57,238 bases of DNA from an uncultured Lachnospiraceae bacterium. Lineage in GTDB: Bacteria; Bacillota; Clostridia; Lachnospirales; Lachnospiraceae. Location of the stretch: the NCBI GenBank assembly GCA_949076555.1, contig CARUOB010000001.1:1-57238 (forward strand). The letters run 5' to 3'. Position 1 is the first letter of the stretch. Each line of letters begins with the position of its first letter. A model generated the notes under the pieces. That model was given only the letters and a program-made list of their open reading frames with translations. It was not told where the DNA came from and did not search any database. Positions 8,611-17,305 of the stretch are shown here, piece after piece. Made by a program: the position numbers and the translations under genes.

Positions 8611-10449
8611 ATGAAGAGACGCTTAGAGGATGCATTTGGCAGTTTAAAACTGAATAGCAAGTTTACGCTGGTCATCTGCTTTTTTGTGGCTTTGCCGATT
8701 TCCGTTCTGGCGGCGGTGCTCTTTTACAATATGGAGCAGAATGTCATCAGGGAAAACAGGAATTATATGACGTACACGATGGAGCGGAACCGGGATCATA
8801 TCCGCAAAAACATTGACTCGGTCAATATGACCACACAGTTTTTCCTAAATGACGAGGCCCTTTTACAGACTTTGCAAAAGGCGGCGGGGCACGAAGAAAT
8901 GAATACGGAAGAGCTGCTTTTCTTTTATCATTCCGATATTGCCGCGCTGGAACGTCTTGTCAGCAATAACACATTGCTGTACGGCGTGCGCGTGTACGCC
9001 GTGAACGATGAAGTGCAGGAGATGATGCCGATTCTCTACAGCCGCTCGCGTATGCAGAAAATGGCGTGGGCGAAGGAGACGGAAATGACAGGCTGGCATT
9101 ATCAGTATGAGGACGCGCTCTTTGACAATAAGGGGACGACACAGCTTGCGGCTTTGGTGACAAATATCGAAGATTACGAGACCGGACTGATCGGGGTGAT
9201 GGAGACGGCGGTCACTATGGAAAATATGTTTCCGCCGCTGTACGAGGATATCGAAGGGGAGTGGAGCTGCTTTATCTCCAACGACGGCAGGCTTTATTTC
9301 GGCGGTGGGAAGCCTGGCGGAACAGAGGAATTTGTGCGGCTTCATATGGAGCAGGAACTTGGTAAGGATGGCATGTACACAGAGTATTCCAGAGAAAACG
9401 GAGAGCATCTGGTGGTGTCCGGTCTGTATGTCAGGGAGCTGCAGGGAAGCCTGATATCCGTGAAAGATATCTCGGAAAACGTGCACTATGTGTACCGGAT
9501 GAGAAATATTTTTGTGGCGGTTATGGTGGTGATTCTGGCCGGGCTGGCTATTTTAATCAATGCCATCGTCAAGAGGCTTCTGCGGCAGTTTTATGAAATA
9601 CTGAAATCCATCCGCCTGGTACAAAAGGGCGATCTGCAAGTGCGCATCGACGCCTGCGGAAACGATGAGATGGGCGAGCTGGGGAGCCAGATCAATAAGA
9701 TGTTAGACCGTATAGAACAGCTTATGAGGGAAAACATAGACAGGGAAATGCTTGCAAAGAATGCCCAGATACGCGCGCTGCAAAATCAGATCAATGCCCA
9801 TTTCATTTATAACGTGCTGGAGTCCATCAAGATGATGGCGGAGATCGACGAGGAGTATGTCATTTCCGACGCGATTACTTCACTGGGAAATCTGCTCCGG
9901 TACAGCATCAAATGGGTGTCCGGCAACGTGCGCGTGGAGGAGGAGATCGCGTATATCAGAAATTACCTCATCCTCATCAATCTGCGCTTTGACTATGAGA
10001 TTTATCTCTCCCTCAATCTGCCGGAGGAGGTTTTGCGGCAGGAGATACCGAAGATGTCTCTGCAGCCCATCGTGGAGAATGCCATTTACCACGGCATAGA
10101 GGAGCTGGCCGAGGACACCAACATTTATATCAAGGGCATGATACGGGACGGGGACTGTGTCATTGAGGTCAGCGACGCCGGAAGGGGTATGGATGAGAAG
10201 GCGCTTGAAAGGCTCAGGAGACGGATAGACGGTGAGATCGAACCTGACGGTGGATCAGGAAACGGGATCGGATTAAAAAACGTGCAGGATCGAATCCGGA
10301 TGAGCTTTGGAACGATGTACGGGATCACGGTGGATTCCAAGTCCGGGTGTTATACGAAGGTGACGGTGCGCATGCCGGCATACTGTGGAGAGCGGGAGGC
10401 GCGGGTTTGTGACGGAGCCACAAACTCGGAATCGCAGAGCAAAATTTGA
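8611..10449 (+). CDS. Sensor histidine kinase, YesM type
   Basis: A 612-aa membrane kinase. Segments near residues 18-40 and 298-320 flank a long extracellular sensor domain. A HAMP linker follows (about 320-370), then the His_kinase box with His397 in QINAHFIYNVLESI, and an ATPase domain with SLQPIVENAIYHG (N box), DAGRGMD and GNGIGLKNV. The usual box reads QINPHF; here Pro is Ala. It should phosphorylate the regulator encoded next. Its place after an orphan sugar-binding lipoprotein points to carbohydrate sensing. An ATG start at 8611 with a GTGGG-like upstream site is accepted because it opens with a short basic stretch before the first membrane segment. Confidence 0.93.
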   Translation: MKRRLEDAFGSLKLNSKFTLVICFFVALPISVLAAVLFYNMEQNVIRENRNYMTYTMERNRDHIRKNIDSVNMTTQFFLNDEALLQTLQKAAGHEEMNTEELLFFYHSDIAALERLVSNNTLLYGVRVYAVNDEVQEMMPILYSRSRMQKMAWAKETEMTGWHYQYEDALFDNKGTTQLAALVTNIEDYETGLIGVMETAVTMENMFPPLYEDIEGEWSCFISNDGRLYFGGGKPGGTEEFVRLHMEQELGKDGMYTEYSRENGEHLVVSGLYVRELQGSLISVKDISENVHYVYRMRNIFVAVMVVILAGLAILINAIVKRLLRQFYEILKSIRLVQKGDLQVRIDACGNDEMGELGSQINKMLDRIEQLMRENIDREMLAKNAQIRALQNQINAHFIYNVLESIKMMAEIDEEYVISDAITSLGNLLRYSIKWVSGNVRVEEEIAYIRNYLILINLRFDYEIYLSLNLPEEVLRQEIPKMSLQPIVENAIYHGIEELAEDTNIYIKGMIRDGDCVIEVSDAGRGMDEKALERLRRRIDGEIEPDGGSGNGIGLKNVQDRIRMSFGTMYGITVDSKSGCYTKVTVRMPAYCGEREARVCDGATNSESQSKI

Positions 10450-10499
10450 GATTTTGCCCGCGTGTCGTCGCGAAAAGATGCTCCGACATGGAGGGAACC

Positions 10500-11999
10500 A
10501 TGAAAACGGTACTGATTGTGGAAGATGAAAAAATGATACGGCAGGGCATACGGGCCATGATCCAGAGAAGCGGCGTTCCTGTGGAGGTGATTATGGAATG
10601 CGGCAACGGGGAGATGGCTCTTGACATCCTGCGCAGCCAGAAGGTGGACGTGATGTTCACGGATATTCGTATGCCTAAAATGACCGGACTGGAGCTGGTG
10701 CAGCGCATGCAAGAGCTGGATGAGAAACCCCTGATCGTGGCCGTCAGCGGGTATGCGGATTTTTCTTATGCGGTGGAGATGCTTCGCATGGGCGCAAGGG
10801 AATATCTCTTAAAGCCGGTGGAGCGGGAGAAGCTGTGGGATATTTTGAGAAAGCTGGAGCAGGAGATATCCGAAAGCCGGGAGAGCAGCCGGACAAACAA
10901 GCGTCTTGGACGCCAGCAGTTGAAATATCTGATGTTAAACGAGCGGATCACGGAGGAAGAGATTCATACCATGCAGACGGAATACGAGAGCGAGTTCGAC
11001 CTCCATGCGTATCAGGTGTGTGTACTAAACCCAAAGGATGTCGAGACGACGCAGGAGCAGCCCTATATTTATCTGCACAATATTGAGGGAGACGACGTGT
11101 ATCTTGTGACGGAGAAGAACACGCCGCTTTTGTTAAAAAATGAGCTGGCGCGGGAGTATGCGGGCGTGAGCCTTCTGCACAGCGGCATCCGGGAGCTAAG
11201 GACGGCATACAGGGAGGCGGTGGACGCGAGACGCCGGGCCTTTTGCGTGGGCCGGATGCCGGTGTACGCGAAAGAACCCGAAAAGCATGTGCCGGCGGAT
11301 TTTGCGGAGCAGGGCAAGCGGCTGACCGGAGCGGACATGAAGCTGCAAAGAGTGCAGCTGATCGGCACGGATAAGACGGAGGAGCTGGTAAAAGCGTGGA
11401 ACGGTCTGTTTCACGCGGTCAGAAACGAGTGGATTATGCCCTCCGATTTTGTGAGTGTAATGGACGATTTTTTTAAAGAAGCGCAAAAGACGTACCGGAA
11501 TGTCTGGACGGAGGAACAGGAGAATGCGAAACGGCTGAAAGCCTATTATGCCTATCCGGCGCTGGCCGTCTGGCAGGCGGAGTTTATGGAGTGGCTGCTT
11601 AAGCTGCATGAGCAGATCAACAGCCGCTTCGACAGCAATAAAAACCAGCAGAAGATCAAGCAGGCGATTGCCTATATTCAGGATCATTTCGACAAAGATC
11701 TGAATATGGCGGTGGTTTCCAACCATATCTCCATGAACTATTCCCTGTTTTCCTATCTCTTTAAAGAGTACACGGGCAGCAATTTCGTCAATTATCTGAA
11801 AGGAATCCGTATGGAGGAAGCGAAGCGGCTGCTGGAGGAGACGGATCTGCGGATCATTGATATCAGCGCAAAAATCGGGTACGACAACGAAAAGCATTTT
11901 ATGAAAATTTTTAAAGCCTCCTGCGGGGTGTCCCCCAGCGAATACCGGAAAAATGTGCAAAACGCAGAATTTTCCAGGGGGGGGGGTAAAAAGGACTGA
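10500..11999 (+). CDS. Response regulator with AraC DNA-binding domain, YesN type
   Basis: The 499-aa protein starts with a receiver domain (MKTVLIVEDEKMIRQG; phospho-acceptor Asp55 in FTDIRMPK; switch Lys in EYLLKPVE). A middle region of about 240 residues follows, then two AraC helix-turn-helix motifs at the C-terminus (NMAVVSNHISMNYSLFSYLF and IIDISAKIGYDNEKHFMKIF). It should bind DNA when phosphorylated by the preceding kinase and control sugar genes nearby. An earlier in-frame ATG at 10446 overlaps the kinase stop; 10500 is preferred because ATGGAGGGAACC supplies the ribosome site. The last codons contain a run of ten G. Confidence 0.93.
   Translation: MKTVLIVEDEKMIRQGIRAMIQRSGVPVEVIMECGNGEMALDILRSQKVDVMFTDIRMPKMTGLELVQRMQELDEKPLIVAVSGYADFSYAVEMLRMGAREYLLKPVEREKLWDILRKLEQEISESRESSRTNKRLGRQQLKYLMLNERITEEEIHTMQTEYESEFDLHAYQVCVLNPKDVETTQEQPYIYLHNIEGDDVYLVTEKNTPLLLKNELAREYAGVSLLHSGIRELRTAYREAVDARRRAFCVGRMPVYAKEPEKHVPADFAEQGKRLTGADMKLQRVQLIGTDKTEELVKAWNGLFHAVRNEWIMPSDFVSVMDDFFKEAQKTYRNVWTEEQENAKRLKAYYAYPALAVWQAEFMEWLLKLHEQINSRFDSNKNQQKIKQAIAYIQDHFDKDLNMAVVSNHISMNYSLFSYLFKEYTGSNFVNYLKGIRMEEAKRLLEETDLRIIDISAKIGYDNEKHFMKIFKASCGVSPSEYRKNVQNAEFSRGGGKKD
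11977..11986 (+). repeat. G10 homopolymer at the 3' end of the response regulator
   Basis: Ten consecutive G encode the tail R-G-G-G, seven codons before the stop of the YesN-type gene. A one-base change would replace the last residues and run the frame into the opposite gene. Confidence 0.9.
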
Positions 12000-12006
12000 C
12001 GTAAGT

Positions 12007-13911
12007 TTAGCGGTGGGCGGCGTGATGCTTTTCCTTTTCGCGGTACATCTGTCTGTCGGCAAGGGAAAACAGTTCCTCTATGTGCTCCGGCGTAAAACCG
12101 GGAGCCGGGTGTGCGCAGGCGTAACCGCAGCTGCAGGAAATGGCATAGGATTTGCTGCTTAATTTATTGTAGTTGTCGAGAAAGGCGGCAATGGACTGTG
12201 CGCGCTGTTTCGCCTCCTTTTCGGAGAGACCGGCGGTGAGCATATAAAATTCGTCCCCCGAGAAACGGGCGCAGAGATCCCCTTCGTCGGCCGTGCTTTC
12301 GATGGCCTGCCCCAATACCTGAATGGCAAAATCGCCTTCGCTGTGGCCGTAGGTGTCGTTGATGCTTTTTAGCCCGTCCATGTCAATCAAAAAGGCCGTG
12401 AGCGGAAGACCTTCCGAGAGCGCGCGGTTTAAGAGCGGCCCTTCCAGACGGTCATAGCCGTGTTTGTTGTAAAGGCCGGTCAGCGCGTCTTTCATATAGA
12501 TATCTTCCAGACGGCTGACAAGCATTCCGGTGCGCTTGGCTTCGCAGACGCTCTGCAGCATTTGGTTGATATTCATCTGCCACTGTACGAGGCGGAACTG
12601 GTAGTCGATCCGGTTGTCCTCATAGGCGAGGGCGATATAACCGAATCGCTTGTCCTCAAAATACAGCGGGACATAAATATGCGCACAGTCGGAATCGGCG
12701 TAGAGAAAGTCCGGCAGCAGATTCTTTTTTAAGAAGCTGCATTCCGGCAGCCGCTTTCCGTTCTTGTAGGCAAACTTCAGAAGGATGGTATCGTTGTCCG
12801 AGGCGGTTTCTTCCCGGTTCGTGAGTTCGAGAATGTGACTGGACACAGAGTCCCAGTCGGCGTACAGGCACAGATAGAACGCAAGGCAGTGTTCTAACTG
12901 CGGCAAAAATTCCGTGAGCAGCTCCATACCCGCGTCGAGGTCCGTCACATGCTGCAGGGAGGACGACATGTACATGGAGTTCAGGATGGAACTTTCAAGC
13001 GAGGCGATACGGGAGGTAAGCGCCTGCGTAAAGAAGACGGCGTTGGCGTTCGCAGAATGGGTGCAGCCGCAGGAGTTTCTAAGGAGCAGCTCCGCGGACG
13101 GACAGATTGAGGCAGGGGGTTCTCCCCGGATCAGGGCCAGCAGATTTTCAATGGCGCGGGCGCCCAGCTCATATACCGGAAACGAGACGGTGGTGAGCAT
13201 GGGGGAGGCGTTTTGTCCCTCCGGCGTATCGTCGCATCCGGTTATGGCGATGTCCTCCGGCACGCGGTATCCGGCGGCGAGCGCGGCGGAGAGGAACATG
13301 AGGGCGAGCCTGTCATTGTAGCAGACTACGGCGTCGGGCGTTCCCGTCCGGCAGAAAAAGTCCAGTGCCGAAGCCACAGCCCCGCTTTCGTAGCCACAGT
13401 GGCAGATATCGTTTCCGGCAGGCGTTTTCCCCTGCTTTTCCAAGGCATTCCGGTAGTAGGATTCCCTTATGTCCGAGATATAGGATTCCGAAGAGCAGCC
13501 CAGATAGCATACGCGGGCGGCGCGGTGCGCAGTTAGAAAATGCGCGGTCAGATCGCCGGTCATAGAGTTGTTTTCCAGCGATATCGCAGGAAAAGGGGTT
13601 TCTTTTGCGGTGATTTCCACGATCGGGCAGGAGAGGGTCTTTAACCGCGTCAGGATTTTTTGCCGAAGCTCCTGCGAGATATAGGTGTCGGAGGCAAAGA
13701 TGATGCCGTCGAAACTGTCGTAATTCGGGATATGCAGAATGCTTTCCTCGCCGAGCGCGTAGGAACCGAGATTTTCCCCGTCAAGGGAGGTAAAGATTTC
13801 CGCGGTATATCCGTATTCCACGGCCCGGTCGATGATGCCCTGACAGACGCCCTGTTGGTATGCGCCGAATATATGGGAGATAAATACACCTATCTTTTTG
13901 GCATGATACAT
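12007..13911 (-). CDS. LacI-type sugar sensor fused to a diguanylate cyclase (GGDEF) domain
   Basis: The 634-aa protein has no signal peptide and no LacI helix-turn-helix. It opens directly with a periplasmic-binding-like sensor domain (KKIGVFISHIFGAYQQGV; about residues 5-285, including DAVVCYNDRLALMF and VPEDIAITGCDDTPEG). A GAF-like region follows (about 310-450), then a GGDEF domain beginning at DALTGLYNKHGYDRL. The active-site motif is SGDEF (551-555). The inhibitory RxxD site is absent, since DEGD occupies that place. It probably makes cyclic di-GMP in the cytoplasm in response to a sugar. It converges on the YesN-type gene with seven bases between stops. GGAGG lies ahead of its ATG. 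Catalysis is likely but not proven, given Ser for the first Gly. Confidence 0.88.
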   Translation of the reverse strand: MYHAKKIGVFISHIFGAYQQGVCQGIIDRAVEYGYTAEIFTSLDGENLGSYALGEESILHIPNYDSFDGIIFASDTYISQELRQKILTRLKTLSCPIVEITAKETPFPAISLENNSMTGDLTAHFLTAHRAARVCYLGCSSESYISDIRESYYRNALEKQGKTPAGNDICHCGYESGAVASALDFFCRTGTPDAVVCYNDRLALMFLSAALAAGYRVPEDIAITGCDDTPEGQNASPMLTTVSFPVYELGARAIENLLALIRGEPPASICPSAELLLRNSCGCTHSANANAVFFTQALTSRIASLESSILNSMYMSSSLQHVTDLDAGMELLTEFLPQLEHCLAFYLCLYADWDSVSSHILELTNREETASDNDTILLKFAYKNGKRLPECSFLKKNLLPDFLYADSDCAHIYVPLYFEDKRFGYIALAYEDNRIDYQFRLVQWQMNINQMLQSVCEAKRTGMLVSRLEDIYMKDALTGLYNKHGYDRLEGPLLNRALSEGLPLTAFLIDMDGLKSINDTYGHSEGDFAIQVLGQAIESTADEGDLCARFSGDEFYMLTAGLSEKEAKQRAQSIAAFLDNYNKLSSKSYAISCSCGYACAHPAPGFTPEHIEELFSLADRQMYREKEKHHAAHR

Positions 13912-14015
13912 GAAGAGAATGCCTCCTTCCGAAAATAACGGGTTTCGTTTCTTCTATTGTAAAGGAAGGGAGGGGGTTTTGCAATTTAAAGAAATCTTCA
14001 TGTGTGAAATGGGAA

Positions 14016-14044
14016 TTGACAAAAGCGGTTTGATTGACTATAGT
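14016..14044 (+). promoter_or_regulatory. valS: Strong promoter for the valS T-box leader
   Basis: Consensus TTGACA (14016-14021) and TATAGT (14039-14044) are 17 bp apart. Transcription would begin near 14051, just before T-box stem I. Confidence 0.8.
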
Positions 14045-14059
14045 ATTAAATAATTGTAA

Positions 14060-14330
14060 AGGTGATGACGAAGAGGAGTACACAGGCGCCGCCGCCAGAG
14101 AGAGGGATCACAGGCTGAGAGATTCCTTCGGAAGGGAACCTGGGGAATGTGGCTTCGGAACCGGGATGCAGAAACGTTTTCGTCACAGAAACGGCGAAAC
14201 CGACAGTAAGTGTCCACGCTTAATCCCCGTTAACGGATCGGAGGCCGGAAAGGTTTTGGCTTCACTGAGTGATAAATGAAGGTGGTACCGCGTAACTACG
14301 CCCTTTGTCAGGAGACTGGCAGAGGGCGCT
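14060..14330 (+). promoter_or_regulatory. T-box riboswitch controlling valS
   Basis: The conserved T-box AAGGTGGTACCGCG is at 14279-14292. It is followed by a terminator-like hairpin, CGCCCTTTGTC pairing with GGCAGAGGGCG (about 14300-14330). The base of stem I can form between CGAAG (14069-14073) and CTTCG (14153-14157). The triplet just 5' of that arm, followed by a purine, is GTG (14149-14151), a valine codon and thus the candidate specifier. Uncharged tRNA-Val should stabilise the antiterminator and allow valS transcription. Confidence 0.92.
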
Positions 14331-14341
14331 TTAAATGCACA

Positions 14342-14383
14342 CGCCCGTGCAGAGGAATATGCCGCAAATGCGGCGCACGGGCG
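14342..14383 (+). other. Nested GC-rich hairpin in the valS leader
   Basis: CGCCCGTGC (14342-14350) pairs with GCACGGGCG (14375-14383), and inside it GCCGC-AAAT-GCGGC (14361-14374) forms its own hairpin. It lies after the T-box terminator and is not part of a standard T-box. Confidence 0.7.
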
Positions 14384-14391
14384 GCGCGCCA

Positions 14392-14425
14392 AGTAGGGGA
14401 AGTAAACTTCCCTACTCGGTTTTTA
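14392..14425 (+). terminator. Intrinsic terminator-like hairpin just before valS
   Basis: AGTAGGG-G-AAGT (from 14392) pairs with ACTTCCCTACT (ends 14416) with one bulged G, followed by CGGTTTTT. It ends about 20 bp before the valS start. Either it is the true regulated terminator of the T-box or a second attenuator. Confidence 0.7.
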
Positions 14426-14444
14426 TGAAGGAGGCGATTAAAAA

Positions 14445-17141
14445 ATGAGCAGAGAACTCGCAAAAACCTATGATCCAAAAGGCATCGAGGACAGATTATA
14501 CCAGAAGTGGCTGGATAACAAATATTTTCACGCTGAGGTGGACAGAACGAAAACGCCGTTCACCATCGTGATTCCGCCGCCAAACATCACAGGACAGCTT
14601 CACATGGGGCATGCCCTTGACAATACCATGCAGGATATCCTGATCCGCTATAAGAGGATGCAGGGCTACAATGCGCTTTGGCAGCCGGGGACGGATCACG
14701 CTTCCATCGCCACCGAGGTGAAGATCATCGAGAAGCTCAAAGAGGAGGGCATCGACAAGAATGACCTTGGCAGAGAAGGATTTTTGGAGCGGGCATGGGA
14801 CTGGAAGAAGGAGTACGGCGGGCGGATCGTTTCCCAGCTTAAAAAGCTCGGTTCTTCCTGTGACTGGGACAGAGAGCGGTTTACCATGGACGAGGGCTGC
14901 AATCAGGCGGTCACCGAAGTGTTCTGTAAGATGCACGAGAAAGGATGGATCTACAAGGGCAGCCGCATCATCAACTGGTGCCCTGTGTGTAACACATCCA
15001 TCTCCGACGCGGAGGTGGAGTATCAGGAGCAGGCGGGACATTTCTGGCACATCAAGTATCCTTTGGTTGACCAAAATGGTCAGCCCAGCAAGACAGAGTT
15101 TCTCGAGTTTGCCACCACTCGTCCGGAGACCATGCTTGGCGATACGGCAGTGGCGGTGAACCCGAACGATGAGAGATACACGTATCTAAAGGGAAGACAG
15201 GTCTGGCTGCCGATCGTAAACAAGGCGATCCCTGTGGTGGAGGACGAGTATGTGGACATGGAGTTCGGGACAGGCGTTGTGAAGATCACGCCCGCCCATG
15301 ACCCCAACGACTTTGAAGTCGGGAAACGCCACAATCTGCCGGAAGTCAACATTATGAACGACGACGCCACCATCAATGAAAACGGCGGGAAGTATCAGGG
15401 GCTTGACCGCTACGAGGCGAGAAAGCAGATCGTGGAGGAGCTTGAGAGAGAAGGGCTTCTTGTGCGGATCGAGGACTATTCCCACAACGTGGGCACCCAT
15501 GACCGGTGTAAGACGACCATTGAGCCGATGATCAAGAAACAGTGGTTCGTGAAGATGGACGAGCTGATTAAACCTGCCGTGGAGGCGGTGAAGAAGGGTG
15601 AGATCAAGCTGATCCCGGAGCGCATGGAGAAGATCTATTACAACTGGACGGACAATATCCGGGACTGGTGCATCAGCCGCCAGCTCTGGTGGGGGCATCG
15701 GATTCCGGCTTACTACTGCGACAAGTGCGGGGAGATCGTGGTGGCGAAGGATGCGCCGTCGGTGTGTCCAAAGTGCGGCGAAACCCATTTCACTCAGGAC
15801 CCCGACACGCTGGACACTTGGTTTTCCTCGGCGCTGTGGCCTTTTTCCACGCTTGGGTGGCCGGAAAAGACGGAGGATCTGGCGTACTTCTATCCTACGG
15901 ATGTGCTGGTGACAGGATATGACATTATTTTCTTCTGGGTTATCCGCATGATCTTCTCCGGCTATGAGCAGATGGGGGAGAAACCTTTTAAGACGGTGCT
16001 CTTCCACGGCCTTGTGCGGGATTCTCAGGGGCGGAAAATGAGTAAGTCCCTCGGAAACGGCATCGATCCGCTGGAGATCATCGACCAGTACGGCGCGGAC
16101 GCGCTTCGCCTTACGCTGATTACGGGAAACGCGCCGGGCAATGATATGCGTTTCTACTATGAGAGAGTGGAGGCGAGCCGGAACTTCGCAAACAAGGTGT
16201 GGAACGCGTCCCGCTTCATTATGATGAACATGGATCAGGAGGAGGAGAAAACCGGAAAGCGCGGCTGGGAGACCACCTACGAGGAGATCAGGGAAAGTCT
16301 CTACCCGGTGGATAAGTGGATTCTTTCCAAACTGAACACGCTCGTGAAAGACGTGACGGACAATATGGACAGCTTCGAGCTTGGCATTGCGGTACAGAAG
16401 GTGTACGATTTTATCTGGGACGAGTTCTGCGACTGGTATATCGAGATGGTGAAGCCCCGTCTTTACAGCACGGAGGCGGGTGAGGAGGATGGAAAGCGGG
16501 CTGCGCTCTGGACGCTGCAGAATGTGCTTATCTCTGCATTGAAGCTCCTGCATCCTTATATGCCCTTTATCACGGAGGAGATTTTCTGTACGATACAGTC
16601 AAAAGAGGCGTCTGTCATGGTGTCTGACTGGCCGGTATTCCGGGAGGACAGGCAGTTTGCAAAAGAGGAGAATGCCATCGAGCTTATGAAGGAGGCGGTG
16701 CGCGGCATCCGCAATGTGAGAACCGAAATGAACGTTGCGCCCGGCAGAAAAGCGGCTGTGTATGTGGTCAGCGAAAAGGAAGACGTGCGCCTGATTTTTG
16801 AGGAGGGCAGGCAGTTCTTCACCTCGCTTGCGGCGGCGTCCGGGCTGACTGTGCAGGCGGACAAGAACGGGATAGACGACAGTGCCGTGTCCGTGGTGAT
16901 TCCCAACGCGACGGTTTACATTCCCTTTGAGGAGCTGGTGGATATCGCGCAGGAGATCGAGCGACTGAAAAAGGAGCAGAAACGTCTGGAGAGCGAACTC
17001 GCCAGAGTACAGGGGATGCTCGGCAACGAGAAATTCATGTCCAAAGCGCCGAAACAGAAGGTGGATGAGGAGCGCGCGAAGCTGGAAAAATATGCCCAGA
17101 TGAAGGCACAGGTGGAGGAGCGGCTCTCGCAGCTTATGTGA
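14445..17141 (+). CDS. valS: Valyl-tRNA synthetase
   Basis: The 898-aa class I synthetase charges tRNA-Val in the cytoplasm. The HIGH-type motif is HMGH (53-56) after PPNITGQL. The editing domain is recognisable by TTRPETMLGDTAV. A zinc-like CDKCGEIV...CPKCGE pair sits in the connective region. KMSKS is at 531-535. The C-terminal coiled-coil arm (IAQEIERLKKEQKRLESELA) is complete. Length is normal for bacterial ValRS. The ATG at 14445 follows GAAGGAGG. Expression is governed by the T-box upstream; the transcript may end in the AT-rich gap that follows, where a new promoter is seen. Confidence 0.98.
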   Translation: MSRELAKTYDPKGIEDRLYQKWLDNKYFHAEVDRTKTPFTIVIPPPNITGQLHMGHALDNTMQDILIRYKRMQGYNALWQPGTDHASIATEVKIIEKLKEEGIDKNDLGREGFLERAWDWKKEYGGRIVSQLKKLGSSCDWDRERFTMDEGCNQAVTEVFCKMHEKGWIYKGSRIINWCPVCNTSISDAEVEYQEQAGHFWHIKYPLVDQNGQPSKTEFLEFATTRPETMLGDTAVAVNPNDERYTYLKGRQVWLPIVNKAIPVVEDEYVDMEFGTGVVKITPAHDPNDFEVGKRHNLPEVNIMNDDATINENGGKYQGLDRYEARKQIVEELEREGLLVRIEDYSHNVGTHDRCKTTIEPMIKKQWFVKMDELIKPAVEAVKKGEIKLIPERMEKIYYNWTDNIRDWCISRQLWWGHRIPAYYCDKCGEIVVAKDAPSVCPKCGETHFTQDPDTLDTWFSSALWPFSTLGWPEKTEDLAYFYPTDVLVTGYDIIFFWVIRMIFSGYEQMGEKPFKTVLFHGLVRDSQGRKMSKSLGNGIDPLEIIDQYGADALRLTLITGNAPGNDMRFYYERVEASRNFANKVWNASRFIMMNMDQEEEKTGKRGWETTYEEIRESLYPVDKWILSKLNTLVKDVTDNMDSFELGIAVQKVYDFIWDEFCDWYIEMVKPRLYSTEAGEEDGKRAALWTLQNVLISALKLLHPYMPFITEEIFCTIQSKEASVMVSDWPVFREDRQFAKEENAIELMKEAVRGIRNVRTEMNVAPGRKAAVYVVSEKEDVRLIFEEGRQFFTSLAAASGLTVQADKNGIDDSAVSVVIPNATVYIPFEELVDIAQEIERLKKEQKRLESELARVQGMLGNEKFMSKAPKQKVDEERAKLEKYAQMKAQVEERLSQLM

Positions 17142-17162
17142 GCGCAGCTTTGCATATAACGC

Positions 17163-17192
17163 TTGCTAAACTGCATAAAAATTTTATATAAT
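17163..17192 (+). promoter_or_regulatory. Candidate promoter for the FapA-like gene
   Basis: TTGCTA (17163-17168) and TATAAT (17187-17192) are 18 bp apart. A second possible element, TAAA-N16-GTACGATA (17222-17249), resembles a sigma-D (motility) promoter but is less certain. Confidence 0.5.
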
Positions 17193-17305
17193 AACCACTG
17201 GAAAATCAGACCGATTTGGTGTAAAGTTATAGTAAGAGGTAGTACGATAGGACTATATGGCACATGCGACATAATATATAAGTAGAACGGAAGGAGGTGA
17301 GTCAC

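Noticed and set aside
14342..14383. Nested GC hairpin in the valS leader as a third copy of the multi-hairpin element
   Set aside because: The GTGCAGAGG stretch is superficially similar but the stems and order do not match the two paired copies.
15186..16553. Long antisense frame (455 codons) opposite valS
   Set aside because: The opposite strand is an intact, fully motif-complete ValRS; the antisense frame has no recognisable domain.
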